From Nocardia sp. NBC_00508 (GTDB lineage: Bacteria > Actinomycetota > Actinomycetes > Mycobacteriales > Mycobacteriaceae), in NCBI RefSeq assembly GCF_036346875.1, contig NZ_CP107852.1, positions 3,596,001 to 3,660,000 on the forward strand: a DNA stretch of 64,000 nucleotides, in the 5' to 3' direction. Each line of letters starts with the position of its first letter. Positions within the stretch are counted from its first letter, which is position 1. The notes under the pieces were generated by a model that was given only the letters and a program-made list of their open reading frames with translations, had not been told where the DNA came from and did no database searches. This document shows, piece by piece, positions 54,748 to 62,736 of the stretch. The translations under genes and the position numbers were made by a program.

Positions 54748-55359
54748 TTACAGCGGTGGAGCGATGCCGGGGCGGGTTGCCCGCGGGTCGCCCGCATCGT
54801 GTGCCTCCCACCAGCGGACTCCGTCCGCGATGAAATCCGCCAGCGAGATCTGCTTGCCCTGCGTGTCGTACACCGTGATGCCGTCGAACCACACCCGGAC
54901 GTCCAGCTCGCGCGGGTCGATGCCCTCTTCCTGGGAGAACTCCAGAACGTGCGCGGATTTGTGGTCGTCGATCCGGGTATCGAAGCTGAGCAGCTCACTC
55001 CACAGCGCCCAGCCGCTGTCGTCCAGGTCGATGAATTCCCAGCCGTGCAGCCGCCCGCCGCCGAAGCTGCGGATGGCCTCGTCCAGGCCGTCCAGTTGCA
55101 GCGGCAGCACCCGGGGCTCCACATCGTCCCAGTGCTGCGTCCGCAGTGACGCGGCGACCCGGCTCACGCCGGTGAATGTCAGTTGCACCCGGTAGTCCTC
55201 GGCTGCCGTGCCGTGCTCGCGAAGTGTCAGCACTTCGAGGTCGAGTCGTAGCTGATTGGCCGCCTCGTCCACCGCGAGGCCGAGGCACGTGGCCTCGGAC
55301 AGCGCGACGTTGAGGCCGGCGGTGTCCATTCCGTCGAGTAGCCCCCTGCTCACGTTCAT
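54748..55359 (-). CDS. conserved hypothetical protein
   Basis: A 203-residue acidic, cytosolic-looking protein. It alternates strands and short helices, with a motif W-E-F-I-D-L-D-D-S-G-W near residue 113 and a C-terminal W-W-E-A-H-D-A-G-D-P-R-A. I recognise no catalytic motif or family. ATG 55359 has no strong Shine-Dalgarno, so the start could lie at a nearby internal codon. Confidence 0.65.
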   Translation of the reverse strand: MNVSRGLLDGMDTAGLNVALSEATCLGLAVDEAANQLRLDLEVLTLREHGTAAEDYRVQLTFTGVSRVAASLRTQHWDDVEPRVLPLQLDGLDEAIRSFGGGRLHGWEFIDLDDSGWALWSELLSFDTRIDDHKSAHVLEFSQEEGIDPRELDVRVWFDGITVYDTQGKQISLADFIADGVRWWEAHDAGDPRATRPGIAPPL

Positions 55360-55873
55360 AAGCCCAGGCTACCGACCGCCGCCGCCGGAACCCGGTATTT
55401 CGGCGGCGTTCTCGTTTTTCATGGAACCGAATGCGCCCCGGTCCCGTCCAAGTAGATATCGGAGCCTCTTCGGCCGCAGGTTCCGAGGTCGGCGACGAAT
55501 GGCCGCTCCGGGATGGTCAGGAGGGGAGTCCCGGATCGGTCATTCGCATCGCTCGACGTGGGGGAGCTGACCAGGGAGAACGTCCTCAGGGCTCGGTGGT
55601 TTCGGGCCGAAAGTATGAAAAACACCGAGTCCGGCCGAGCGAGTGCCCGATAGAGGCACCCTTTCGATGGCGCGTTCTTCCATAGCCGCGGCTTGTGGAT
55701 CAGCTTGTGGATTATGTGGATAACTTCGACCGAGTTATGCACAACCAGCATGGAGCGGGGCGGCGGTCGAGTTCCGGAGTGGAGAACATACCTGAAGTCG
55801 TCGGCTGCTGTCGAGCCTTCTGCCCGGGCACGGAACTGCACGGCACACCGGCCCCCATGGCAGGATCGAATCT
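55360..55873. other. intergenic region with DnaA-box cluster
   Basis: A 514-base gap without a convincing gene. Its only outstanding feature is the cluster of DnaA-box-like nonamers at 55694-55743, described separately. It should also contain the rhodanese promoter. Confidence 0.5.
55694..55743. promoter_or_regulatory. cluster of four DnaA-box-like sites
   Basis: TGTGGATAA at 55715-55723 is a perfect DnaA box (TTATCCACA complement). TGTGGATCA (55694-55702), TGTGGATTA (55706-55714) and TTATGCACA (55735-55743) each differ by one base. Four sites in 50 bases is far above expectation in this GC-rich DNA. No dnaA, dnaN or other oriC marker is nearby, so it is not the origin itself. Confidence 0.55.
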
Positions 55874-56245
55874 GTGACGAGCCCCCACGTTCCGTCGGTC
55901 ACGGTGGCGGAGGTGCCTGCCGAACTCGACAGCAGTGCGCCCGCCTCGGCCGATACGCCGCGACCGATTCTGCTCGACGTGCGCGAGGATGACGAGTGGC
56001 GGCTCGGACACGCGCCGGGTGCGCTCCACATTCCGATGGTCGACGTGCCCGCGCGGATCGATGAGCTGGAACCCGACGCGGACCTGTATGTCGTCTGTCG
56101 GCAAGGTGGCCGTTCTCTGCAGGTGGTCGAATATCTGATGCAGATCGGATATGAGGCCATCCAGGTGCACGGCGGCATGGTGGCATGGCAGCAGGCGGGC
56201 CGCCCGCTGGTCGCGGAGGGCGACCACGAGGCGAAGATCTACTGA
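55874..56245 (+). CDS. single-domain rhodanese-like sulfurtransferase
   Basis: A 123-residue protein (GTG 55874). The rhodanese fold is seen from L-L-D-V-R-E-D-D-E-W-R-L-G-H, H-I-P-M-V-D-V-P and the active-site loop V-C-R-Q-G-G-R-S (Cys near 76), then V-x-G-G-M-V-A-W at the end. It moves sulfane sulfur from a donor to an acceptor. It lies 19 bases before the DUF4328 gene in the same direction and may share its transcript. Confidence 0.9.
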   Translation: MTSPHVPSVTVAEVPAELDSSAPASADTPRPILLDVREDDEWRLGHAPGALHIPMVDVPARIDELEPDADLYVVCRQGGRSLQVVEYLMQIGYEAIQVHGGMVAWQQAGRPLVAEGDHEAKIY

Positions 56246-56264
56246 CGAAAGAACGAGGTGCGCG

Positions 56265-57311
56265 GTGAGTACGGTGGTGCAACCTTGTGCGCGCTGCGGC
56301 GCGCGCTGGGCCGTGCAAGGGGCGCCGATGCACTGGTGCCCACGCTGTCGCGGCGTGCTCCTCTCGCCCGCGCCGATCGACGCGCCCGCCGACCGCCGTA
56401 ATTACCGCTGGGTGGCACGTAAGCCCGACCATCGCACCCGGGCGCAGCCGCCCGGCACCCCGCCCGCGGCCGCGCGGACGCCCCGCTATGCGCAGATGCC
56501 GCGCTGGGGTCTGATCGACTCGCCGCCGCAGAACGGGGCCGCGCCGCGCCGTCCGCTCGGCAGGCTGACCGATTCGGCGACCAAGCTGCTCGCCGCGACC
56601 GCGGCCGTCTTCGTGCTCGCGGCTCTCGCCGAACTGGCTCGCTACGCGGTTCTGTTACGCAACCGGACGCGCCTGATCCACCCCGGCGTGCTGTTCGCCT
56701 CGGACGCGCTGGTCGTGCTCGCGGGAGTGTTCGCGCTCGTGTTCGCGCTGCTGGCGGCCATCGGTACGCTCGGAAGGCTGATCGAGATCAGACAGGCGGT
56801 TTACGCCGAGGCGGGGCAGCGCGACCCGCGTTCGCCGCGGGTGCTCGCGTTCGGTTGCCTGGTTCCGGTGGTCAACCTGTTGTGGCCGGGGATCTTCCTG
56901 ACCGAGGTGGCCGCCCTGCGTGGTGACCCGCGGTCGCGGCGCGCGATTCGGATCTGGTGGGCGGCCTGGGTTGTCGGCGGCGGCGTCGCGCTGGCCGCGC
57001 TGCTGTGGCGGAATGCCGACTCGTTGCAGGTCAAGGCGGACGGAGTGCTGTTCACCGCGTTCGCCGATGCGATTGCCGCCGTGGTAGCGCTGCTCACCCT
57101 GTGGGTGCTGCGCACGATCGATGGACGTGATCTGCTCGGGCGCAGCCGGAGCGCACGCCGCTGGCTGATCGCGGTCGATCCCGCCGTACCGGTGATCGAG
57201 CCGGTCCATCCGGGCGGCACGGCCGACTCGGCACCCCAGACGACCGCCGCGCCCGCACACGAGAACAACGGTGCTGGGGACCGTGAGCAGGAGGAGGTTA
57301 TGGCCAAGTGA
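56265..57311 (+). CDS. DUF4328 membrane protein with N-terminal zinc ribbon
   Basis: 348 residues from the GTG at 56265 (GAACGAGG upstream). Residues 8-30 form a zinc-ribbon-like C-A-R-C-G ... C-P-R-C pair. Four to six hydrophobic helices follow from about residue 105 to 285, including the DUF4328 block A-F-G-C-L-V-P-V-V-N-L-L-W-P-G. A Pro/Ala-rich tail ends it. It overlaps glpQ1 by four bases (GTGA). The same pair of a membrane protein and GlpQ1 is seen in M. tuberculosis (Rv3843c-Rv3842c). Its role is unknown. Confidence 0.85.
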   Translation: MSTVVQPCARCGARWAVQGAPMHWCPRCRGVLLSPAPIDAPADRRNYRWVARKPDHRTRAQPPGTPPAAARTPRYAQMPRWGLIDSPPQNGAAPRRPLGRLTDSATKLLAATAAVFVLAALAELARYAVLLRNRTRLIHPGVLFASDALVVLAGVFALVFALLAAIGTLGRLIEIRQAVYAEAGQRDPRSPRVLAFGCLVPVVNLLWPGIFLTEVAALRGDPRSRRAIRIWWAAWVVGGGVALAALLWRNADSLQVKADGVLFTAFADAIAAVVALLTLWVLRTIDGRDLLGRSRSARRWLIAVDPAVPVIEPVHPGGTADSAPQTTAAPAHENNGAGDREQEEVMAK

Positions 57312-58075
57312 GCCAGGGCAATCGCGCGCCATTCGTCGTCGCACATCGAGGCGCCTCGGCGGCGCGTCCCGAACACACACTCGCCGCCTACGAGCTGGCG
57401 CTGCAGGAGGGCGCCGATGGCGTCGAATGCGACGTCCGGCTGACCAGGGACGGGCATCTGGTATGCGTGCACGACCGCACGGTCGACCGGACCTCCTCGG
57501 GCAGCGGGCTGGTCAGCGAGATGACCCTGGACGAACTGCGGGAGCTCGACTTCGGCGCCGACGGCGCGCCCGCCTCGGTGCTGACCCTCAGCGAGCTGAT
57601 CAGCCTGGTGCTGGATTGGCGCAGCAGGCCCACCAAGCTGTTCATCGAGACCAAGCATCCGGTCCGCTACGGCGCACTGGTGGAGAACAAGCTGCTGGCC
57701 GAGCTCCAGCGATTCGGCATCGCCACCCCCGCCTCGGCCGACCACTCGCGGGCGGTGGTGATGTCCTTCGCGGCCACCGCGGTCTGGCGTATCCGCCGCG
57801 CCGCCCCGCTGCTGCCCACCGTTCTGCTCGGCGAATCCTCCCGCTACCTGGGAGGATCCGCCGCGACCACGGTCGGTGCCACCGCGGTAGGCCCCTCGGT
57901 GAAGACGCTGCGCGAGCATCCCGAGCTGGTCGACAAGGCGGCCGCCGCTGGACGCGCCACCTACTGCTGGACGGTCGACGAACCCGGCGACATCCAGCTC
58001 TGCGCCGACCTCGGCGTCAGCTGGATCGCCACCAATCACCCGGGACGCACCAAGTCGCTGCTCGACGCCGCCTGA
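57308..58075 (+). CDS. glpQ1: glycerophosphodiester phosphodiesterase
   Basis: 255 residues; GTG start overlapping the previous stop. The GDPD catalytic motifs are A-H-R-G-A-S near residue 12, P-E-H-T, D-G-V-E-C-D-V with the metal ligands and V-H-D near 53. The closing T-V-D-E and W-I-A-T-N-H-P are typical. It releases sn-glycerol-3-phosphate from deacylated phospholipids. There is no signal peptide, so action in the cytoplasm is expected. Confidence 0.92.
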   Translation: MSQGNRAPFVVAHRGASAARPEHTLAAYELALQEGADGVECDVRLTRDGHLVCVHDRTVDRTSSGSGLVSEMTLDELRELDFGADGAPASVLTLSELISLVLDWRSRPTKLFIETKHPVRYGALVENKLLAELQRFGIATPASADHSRAVVMSFAATAVWRIRRAAPLLPTVLLGESSRYLGGSAATTVGATAVGPSVKTLREHPELVDKAAAAGRATYCWTVDEPGDIQLCADLGVSWIATNHPGRTKSLLDAA

Positions 58076-58194
58076 ACCGGTTGCGCACGGCGACCGGGGC
58101 CGGTTAGACCGTCCTCGACGGTGTACGGCGAGACAGGGGAGGCACGGCCCGCTGGTCCGCTGTTGCGCCGTTTACTACAACTGGCCGATGGGTC

Positions 58195-58810
58195 GGCGAT
58201 GCAGTCGCCAGTGCAGCAGCGGCGCGCCGGTATCTCCCGTAGACGTCTGGTGCATCGGATTTCGCGCGACGTGTCCAAATGGGCCCCGCTTCGCTTTTCG
58301 AGCGCAGCGGGCCCGAGCATTGCCTGTTCGTGGCCCGGCTCGCGTCCGAGTGGCTGTGGGTTGGCGATGCAGTCGTCGGTCCTCCAGCGGCGTGCCTGTT
58401 TCACCCGTGGACATCTGGTGCATCGGATTTCGCGCGACGTGTCCAAATGGGCCCCGCTTCGCTTTTCGAGCGCAGCGGGCCCGAGCATTGCCTGTTCGTG
58501 GCCCGGCTCGCGTCCGAGTGGCTGTGGGTTGGCGATGCAGTCGTCGGTCCTCCAGCGGCGTGCCTGTTTCACCCGTGGACATCTGGTGCATCGGATTTCG
58601 CGCGACGTGTCCAAATGGGCCCCGCTTCGCTTTTCGAGCGCAGCGAGATCGAGCATTGCCTGTTCGTGGCCCGGCTCGCGTCCGAGTGGCCGCCGCGTCC
58701 GCGACGAAGTCGCCAGTGGCGGTCGCTCGGACGCGAGCCATAAGGGGGCCGCGAACACGCAGCGCCGCAGGCGCTGCCAAAACCAACACAGCACCCTGTA
58801 GGTTGAGCCC
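58195..58810 (-). repeat. dispersed palindromic repeat, locus B (tandem 168-bp units)
   Basis: Units start at 58253, 58421 and 58589, exactly 168 bases apart; the first two are identical in full, the third identical for about 57 bases before diverging. A degenerate partial unit precedes them. The 37-base core (read on the minus strand) is at 58314-58350, 58482-58518 and 58650-58686 and is the same core as at 37.3 kb, in inverted orientation. The right end carries the long palindrome (arms about 58673-58696 and 58716-58739) and a TGC-loop hairpin near 58760-58777. There is no real gene in 58076-58812; open frames on both strands are artefacts of the 3 x 56 period. Confidence 0.9.
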
Positions 58811-58812
58811 TC

Positions 58813-59733
58813 GTGGGTAAGAGCAAGCGCAACAGTCCAAAGCCCGGCGGGAACCGGGCGCAGCGTCTCGCCGAGCGACGGGCAGCGCAAGAGCAGGCGG
58901 CACAGGCCGTCACGCGTCCGTTCGAGGGCTTGGCCGCGGAGTGCGATCTGGTCGCACTACGCGAGTTCGTTCCGTCGGCCACCGCGCGGTTGACGCTGTC
59001 GCCCTCGGTCGCCGCCGAGCGCCCGGTCGTGCTCGCCACGGTGCTGCCCGGCGCGGTGGCCGCGCTGGTGCGTGCCGGTGACGAGCCCAGCGGCTACGTC
59101 GGTGCGCAGGTGCAGTTCCAGGGCGCCGACCCGGCTGCGGATCTGGCCGCGGCGATTCTGTGGACGCAGTCCGCCGAGCCCGGTGATTCGCTCACGTCGG
59201 TGGAGAGCGTTTCGGGCGGACCGCGGCTGGCCGACGTCATCGAGCCCGCCGCAGCCCTGGACGTGACCGTGCACCAGGACTTCGACTGGTGGGTGCCGGA
59301 GGGCGTGGAGCCGGATCAGCAGGTTGCCGCGACCATCGAGCAGGCCGAGCAGGCGATCATGCCGTCCGCGCGGCTCGCGCTGGACCCGGACGCGATCGGT
59401 GCGGCGTGGTGGGTGCACGCGGGCGAGAAGGCGCACATTCGCTGGGTGCGGCCCGAGGACGAGGACGATCTGATGCTGGCTTTGGCCCGCGTGCACGCCG
59501 GGGGTGGCCTGCATCTGGGCGAGGGCTCGCGGTTCGCCGGTTCCTTCCGCACGCACGGTGTGCTCGTCCCGGTATTCGACCTGGACCCCGAGCGGCACTC
59601 CGACGAGTGGGTGAAGCCCGCGGTCGAGTTCGGCGCTCGATTGTCCGAGGCACTGGCCACCGATGCGCCGTTGACGGCCGACGAGCGGCGTTCCCGCGAT
59701 GGCCTGCGGTCGCGTCAGGTCACACTGCGCTGA
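58813..59733 (+). CDS. DUF5926-family protein
   Basis: A 306-residue protein (GTG 58813). It opens with the basic G-K-S-K-R-N-S-P-K-P-G-G-N-R-A-Q-R, then P-F-E-G-L-A-A-E-C-D-L-V-A-L-R-E-F-V-P-S-A-T, the hallmark of DUF5926 proteins in actinobacteria. The rest is an acidic alpha/beta domain with no catalytic motif I can name. Its function is unknown. It lies between two repeat islands, 12 bases after one and 13 bases before the next. Confidence 0.85.
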   Translation: MGKSKRNSPKPGGNRAQRLAERRAAQEQAAQAVTRPFEGLAAECDLVALREFVPSATARLTLSPSVAAERPVVLATVLPGAVAALVRAGDEPSGYVGAQVQFQGADPAADLAAAILWTQSAEPGDSLTSVESVSGGPRLADVIEPAAALDVTVHQDFDWWVPEGVEPDQQVAATIEQAEQAIMPSARLALDPDAIGAAWWVHAGEKAHIRWVRPEDEDDLMLALARVHAGGGLHLGEGSRFAGSFRTHGVLVPVFDLDPERHSDEWVKPAVEFGARLSEALATDAPLTADERRSRDGLRSRQVTLR

Positions 59734-59745
59734 GCTGTGTTGTTT

Positions 59746-59838
59746 CCGCAGCGCTTACGGCGCTGCGGGTTCGCAGCCCCTTTATGGCTGAGCGACCGTC
59801 GCCGGCGACTTCATCGCGGACGTGGCGGTTGCTCGGAA
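59746..59838 (+). repeat. partial copy of the dispersed repeat
   Basis: This stretch resembles the left part of unit 1 at 37.24-37.32 kb: a CCGCAGCGC...GCGCTGCGG hairpin, then GTTCGCAGCCCC, ATGGCT, GAGCGACCG and GGCGACTTC. It lacks the 37-base core and about seven bases of the palindrome arm, so it is a decayed or partial unit. The remaining bases to 60081 have no gene apart from the terminator below. Confidence 0.7.
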
Positions 59839-60026
59839 GTGGGGGACGCGCTCGTCGCCGATTTCCAATCATTGTCCGGGGTTGGGTTCTCGGCTGATCA
59901 CAAATGCCAGCGGGTGAGGACAGACTTACCGAAGTTATCTGATATTGGGTAACTCATAGACGCATGCGCACATTGGCCAGGACAATGCCCGGCGCCATTG
60001 CCTGCCGGGGTATCCCGCTGAAACGG

Positions 60027-60061
60027 AAACGGGCCCAGCTCCTGGGGAGCTGGGCCCGTTT
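60027..60061. terminator. bfrB terminator
   Basis: A 16-bp perfect stem (AAACGGGCCCAGCTCC at 60027-60042, complement at 60046-60061) with loop TGG lies 20 bases beyond the bfrB stop. T-rich flanks on both sides suit termination in either direction. Confidence 0.85.
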
Positions 60062-60081
60062 GCCTTTTCCGGAGAACGCGG

Positions 60082-60630
60082 TCAGATGGAGCCGCCCGCC
60101 GCCGAAGGCGCGCCGGAGGCGTCGCTCGGGCCGCTGATTTCCCGGGCGACGAATTCCTCCAGGTCGAACAGATTCGACCCGGCGCGGTCGGCGATGTTGA
60201 GCAGGGTCGTCATCTTGGCGACTTCCTCGACCTGTTCCTTCAGGAACCACTGCATGAACTGTTCGCCGAGGTAGTCGCCCTCTTCGCGGGCGGTGCTCGC
60301 CAACTGGACGATCTGCTCGGTGACGGTCTTCTCCTGGGCGAGCGCCAGCGCGATCGGTTCACGGGCATGGTCGAACCGGGATTTCGCGGCGTCGATGCCG
60401 GAAAGTTCGATACTGATATCCCGGTCCAGGAAGTACTGCACGATCATCATCGCGTGGTTGCGTTCTTCGACAGCCTGCGCATAGAACCGCTTGGCCAGCT
60501 GCGGCAGATCGGCATTGTCGAACCACACCGCAATCGCGATGTACTGATGCTCGGCATTGAATTCGTGCCGGATCTGATCTTGCAACAGGCTGTGGAATTT
60601 GCTGCGGGGGGATTCCGGATGGCTTGACAT
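60082..60630 (-). CDS. bfrB: ferritin (catalytic, H-type)
   Basis: 182 residues from ATG 60630, close to the length of M. tuberculosis BfrB. By alignment to that protein the ferroxidase residues are all present: Glu23, Glu56, His59, Glu100, Gln133 and Glu136. The four-helix fold and the C-terminal G-A-P-S-A-A-G-G tail are conserved. It oxidises Fe2+ and stores iron as a mineral in a 24-mer. An IdeR-like box lies 53 bases upstream of the start. A ferritin paralogue precedes it on the same strand with a 71-base gap. Confidence 0.93.
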   Translation of the reverse strand: MSSHPESPRSKFHSLLQDQIRHEFNAEHQYIAIAVWFDNADLPQLAKRFYAQAVEERNHAMMIVQYFLDRDISIELSGIDAAKSRFDHAREPIALALAQEKTVTEQIVQLASTAREEGDYLGEQFMQWFLKEQVEEVAKMTTLLNIADRAGSNLFDLEEFVAREISGPSDASGAPSAAGGSI

Positions 60631-60682
60631 AGCAGTGACATTAGCGCTGGTCACAGCGCCTGTCATCCAAGTGCAGCCTTAT

Positions 60683-60701
60683 TGAGGCTAGTATTGCCTA
60701 A
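60683..60701 (-). promoter_or_regulatory. IdeR-like iron box upstream of bfrB
   Basis: On the minus strand TTAGGCAATACTAGCCTCA matches the 19-base IdeR consensus at 13 positions. It lies between the paralogue stop and the bfrB start. In M. tuberculosis IdeR binds upstream of bfrB and activates it when iron is plentiful; the same is likely here. Confidence 0.55.
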
Positions 60702-61250
60702 TTAATTCTTCAGTGTGCCCGCCATTTTTGGCGCCGTGATATCGGCGCGTGGCCCAGCTCGTAGCTCGCGCGCGACAAACTCTTCGACGTCGAACAGCTG
60801 GCCGTCGGCGCGGTCGATCACGGTCAGCAGCGTGGTCATCCCGGCCACGTTCTTCACCTGTTCCTCGAGGAACCATTGGACGAAACGTTCACCCAGATAG
60901 TCTCCGGACGTGCGCGCTGCCCGGGCCAGGTCGCTGATCTGCGTGCTCCGGCTCTGCTCGATCTCCAGCAGCAAAGCCAGTGCGGCGCGTGGGTTTTCGA
61001 AGGCGGAATGGATCTCCGCCAGCCCGCCGATTCGCACCTCGAGATCGCGGTCGAGCAGATACTGCACCATGCGCAGCGCGTTCGCGTACTGCTCGCGCGA
61101 GCGGGTGTAGGCGTGTCCGGCCAGCTGCGGTAACCGTTTCGAGTCGAAGTACACAGCGGCGGCGAGATACTGCTGTGCGGCGGTGAACCCGTGACGGATC
61201 TGCGCGCGCAGCAAGTCGGGAAAGGACTGGGCCACATCGGTGTCCGGCAT
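60702..61250 (-). CDS. ferritin paralogue lacking the ferroxidase centre
   Basis: 182 residues, the same length as BfrB and alignable end to end (shared blocks Q-Y-L/I-A, L-P-Q-L-A, M-V-Q-Y and Q-W-F-L-x-E-Q-V). However, Glu23 is Gly21, Glu56 is Gln54, His59 is Asn57 and Glu136 is Asn134; only Glu98 and Gln131 remain. It should therefore not oxidise iron by itself. It could co-assemble with BfrB as a structural or nucleating subunit, like animal L-chains. It lies 10 bases downstream of the LCP gene and upstream of bfrB. Confidence 0.88.
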   Translation of the reverse strand: MPDTDVAQSFPDLLRAQIRHGFTAAQQYLAAAVYFDSKRLPQLAGHAYTRSREQYANALRMVQYLLDRDLEVRIGGLAEIHSAFENPRAALALLLEIEQSRSTQISDLARAARTSGDYLGERFVQWFLEEQVKNVAGMTTLLTVIDRADGQLFDVEEFVARELRAGPRADITAPKMAGTLKN

Positions 61251-61260
61251 GGCACCGACG

Positions 61261-62613
61261 CTACCGCGTCAGCAGGTCCTCCGGGACGGGTTGGTCGCCG
61301 GCCAGCGCGTCGAAGAACCGGCTCGCCTTGTCCTTGTCCCACAGCAGGACGTTGCCGCTGTCGGTGTCGTCGAATCCTCCGATGGGGACCGCAGTGGTGA
61401 CCGCGTCGCCTTTCAGCGCCCAGGCCAGTCTGCCCAGGTCCCAGATGTGGTCGCCATTGTCGACCTTCAGTGACTTCGCGGTGTCCGAGGCCAGCGGCCA
61501 GAGCTTGAACGGGTTGGCCAGGGTGGCGCCGCTGGTCGCCTTCTCCAGCAGGGCGGCCATGAAGATCCGCTGGTTGTTCATCCGGTCCAGATCGGCGAGC
61601 GCGGTGGCGCGGCTGCGCACGAAGCCCAGCGCCTGCGGCCCGTTCAAGCGCTGGCAGCCCGCGGGCAGGTCGATGCCTGCGAGCGGATCGTCGATCGGTT
61701 TCGGTACGCAGACGTCGATGCCGCCGAGCGTGTCGACCACGCTGGCGAAGCCGCCGAAGCCGATCTGCGCGTAGTGGTCGAGGCGCAGGCCGGTGGCGAT
61801 CTCCACGGTCTGTGCCAGCAGGGCCGGGCCCCCGAGGGCGAACGCGGCGTTGAGTTTGTCCTTGCCGTGGCCGGGGATGCTGACGTAGGAATCGCGCGGC
61901 AGGCTCACCAAGGTGGTCTTACCCGACTCCGGGACGTGCACCAGGATGATCGTGTCGGTGCGCTCGGGACCCACTTCACCGCCGGTGGCGAGTTCCTGCT
62001 CCTGGTCGGGCGTCAGTCCGGCGCGTCCGTCGGAGCCGACCAGCAGCCAGTTCGTACCCGGGGTGTCACCGACCCGCTGGGCGTAGTTCGTCAGCGCGGG
62101 GATGCGGTTGAGCGAGCTGTCCAGCTGGATCACGGCGCCGACGGCAGCGAGGACCAGGACCAGCAGGATCACCAGGAACCAGCGGAACGGGTGGCGCTTG
62201 CGGCGCGGTCGCGGCGCCCGGGCGGGGCGCGCGCCACGCGGGGGTACCGGCGGCGGACCTTCGCGGTACGGTCGCGGTTGCCGCCTGGGCGCGTGTGGCG
62301 GCCCATCGTCGAAGGGGACCGGGCGCTGCGTGGGCGCATGCCGGGGACCCTCGTGATGCGGGACCGGGCGCTGCGTGGGAGCGTGCGTGCGTGGTGGCGG
62401 CATGCGCCGTGCCGGTTCGGGCGGGATCTGCGAATATGCCAGCGGCGGCGGATGGGGTGGCCCGTCGCGGCGCACCACCTGGGTGGGCTCGATCGGCGGC
62501 GGCGCACCGGGCCCAGGCGCGGGCATGCGGCGCCGCATCGGGGGTTCACCGGGCCTGCCTGGCGGCGGCATCCGGCGCGCTTGCGCGTTGCGCTGGGGGT
62601 CGTCGCCGTTCAT
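61261..62613 (-). CDS. LytR-CpsA-Psr (LCP) family phosphotransferase
   Basis: 450 residues from ATG 62613. Residues 1-140 are an unusually long Pro/Arg-rich cytoplasmic region, ending in a basic K-R-H-P-F-R. One membrane helix follows (about 145-164). The extracellular LCP domain has G-S-D-G-R-A-G near 193, R-T-D-T-I-I-L near 217 and S-L-P-R-D-S-Y near 235, with the conserved Arg and Asp of the catalytic site. LCP enzymes attach arabinogalactan or other polymers to peptidoglycan. It starts an apparent operon that continues into the ferritin paralogue 10 bases later. Confidence 0.9.
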   Translation of the reverse strand: MNGDDPQRNAQARRMPPPGRPGEPPMRRRMPAPGPGAPPPIEPTQVVRRDGPPHPPPLAYSQIPPEPARRMPPPRTHAPTQRPVPHHEGPRHAPTQRPVPFDDGPPHAPRRQPRPYREGPPPVPPRGARPARAPRPRRKRHPFRWFLVILLVLVLAAVGAVIQLDSSLNRIPALTNYAQRVGDTPGTNWLLVGSDGRAGLTPDQEQELATGGEVGPERTDTIILVHVPESGKTTLVSLPRDSYVSIPGHGKDKLNAAFALGGPALLAQTVEIATGLRLDHYAQIGFGGFASVVDTLGGIDVCVPKPIDDPLAGIDLPAGCQRLNGPQALGFVRSRATALADLDRMNNQRIFMAALLEKATSGATLANPFKLWPLASDTAKSLKVDNGDHIWDLGRLAWALKGDAVTTAVPIGGFDDTDSGNVLLWDKDKASRFFDALAGDQPVPEDLLTR

Positions 62614-62736
62614 CACTGAGACTCTACTTATCGGGCGGTCATCGGGTGCCGCGTGTGTACACCGGGGTGGAGACGGTGCTGCTTGGTAATTCGGCAACGG
62701 GACCGGGCCGTTAGCGAGCCGGAGGGCACAGTTGCG

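Noticed and set aside
55694-55743. Chromosomal replication origin
   Set aside because: Only four boxes, no adjacent AT-rich unwinding region, and no dnaA, dnaN or rnpA-rpmH nearby.
58195-58690. CRISPR-like array
   Set aside because: Units are 168 bases long with no short repeat/unique spacer order, and there are no cas genes.
58036-58903. Long open frames on both strands with repeated peptide blocks
   Set aside because: They arise because the tandem DNA repeat has a period of 168 bases (3 x 56). There is no start context, and the same DNA repeat appears at 37 kb in non-coding context.
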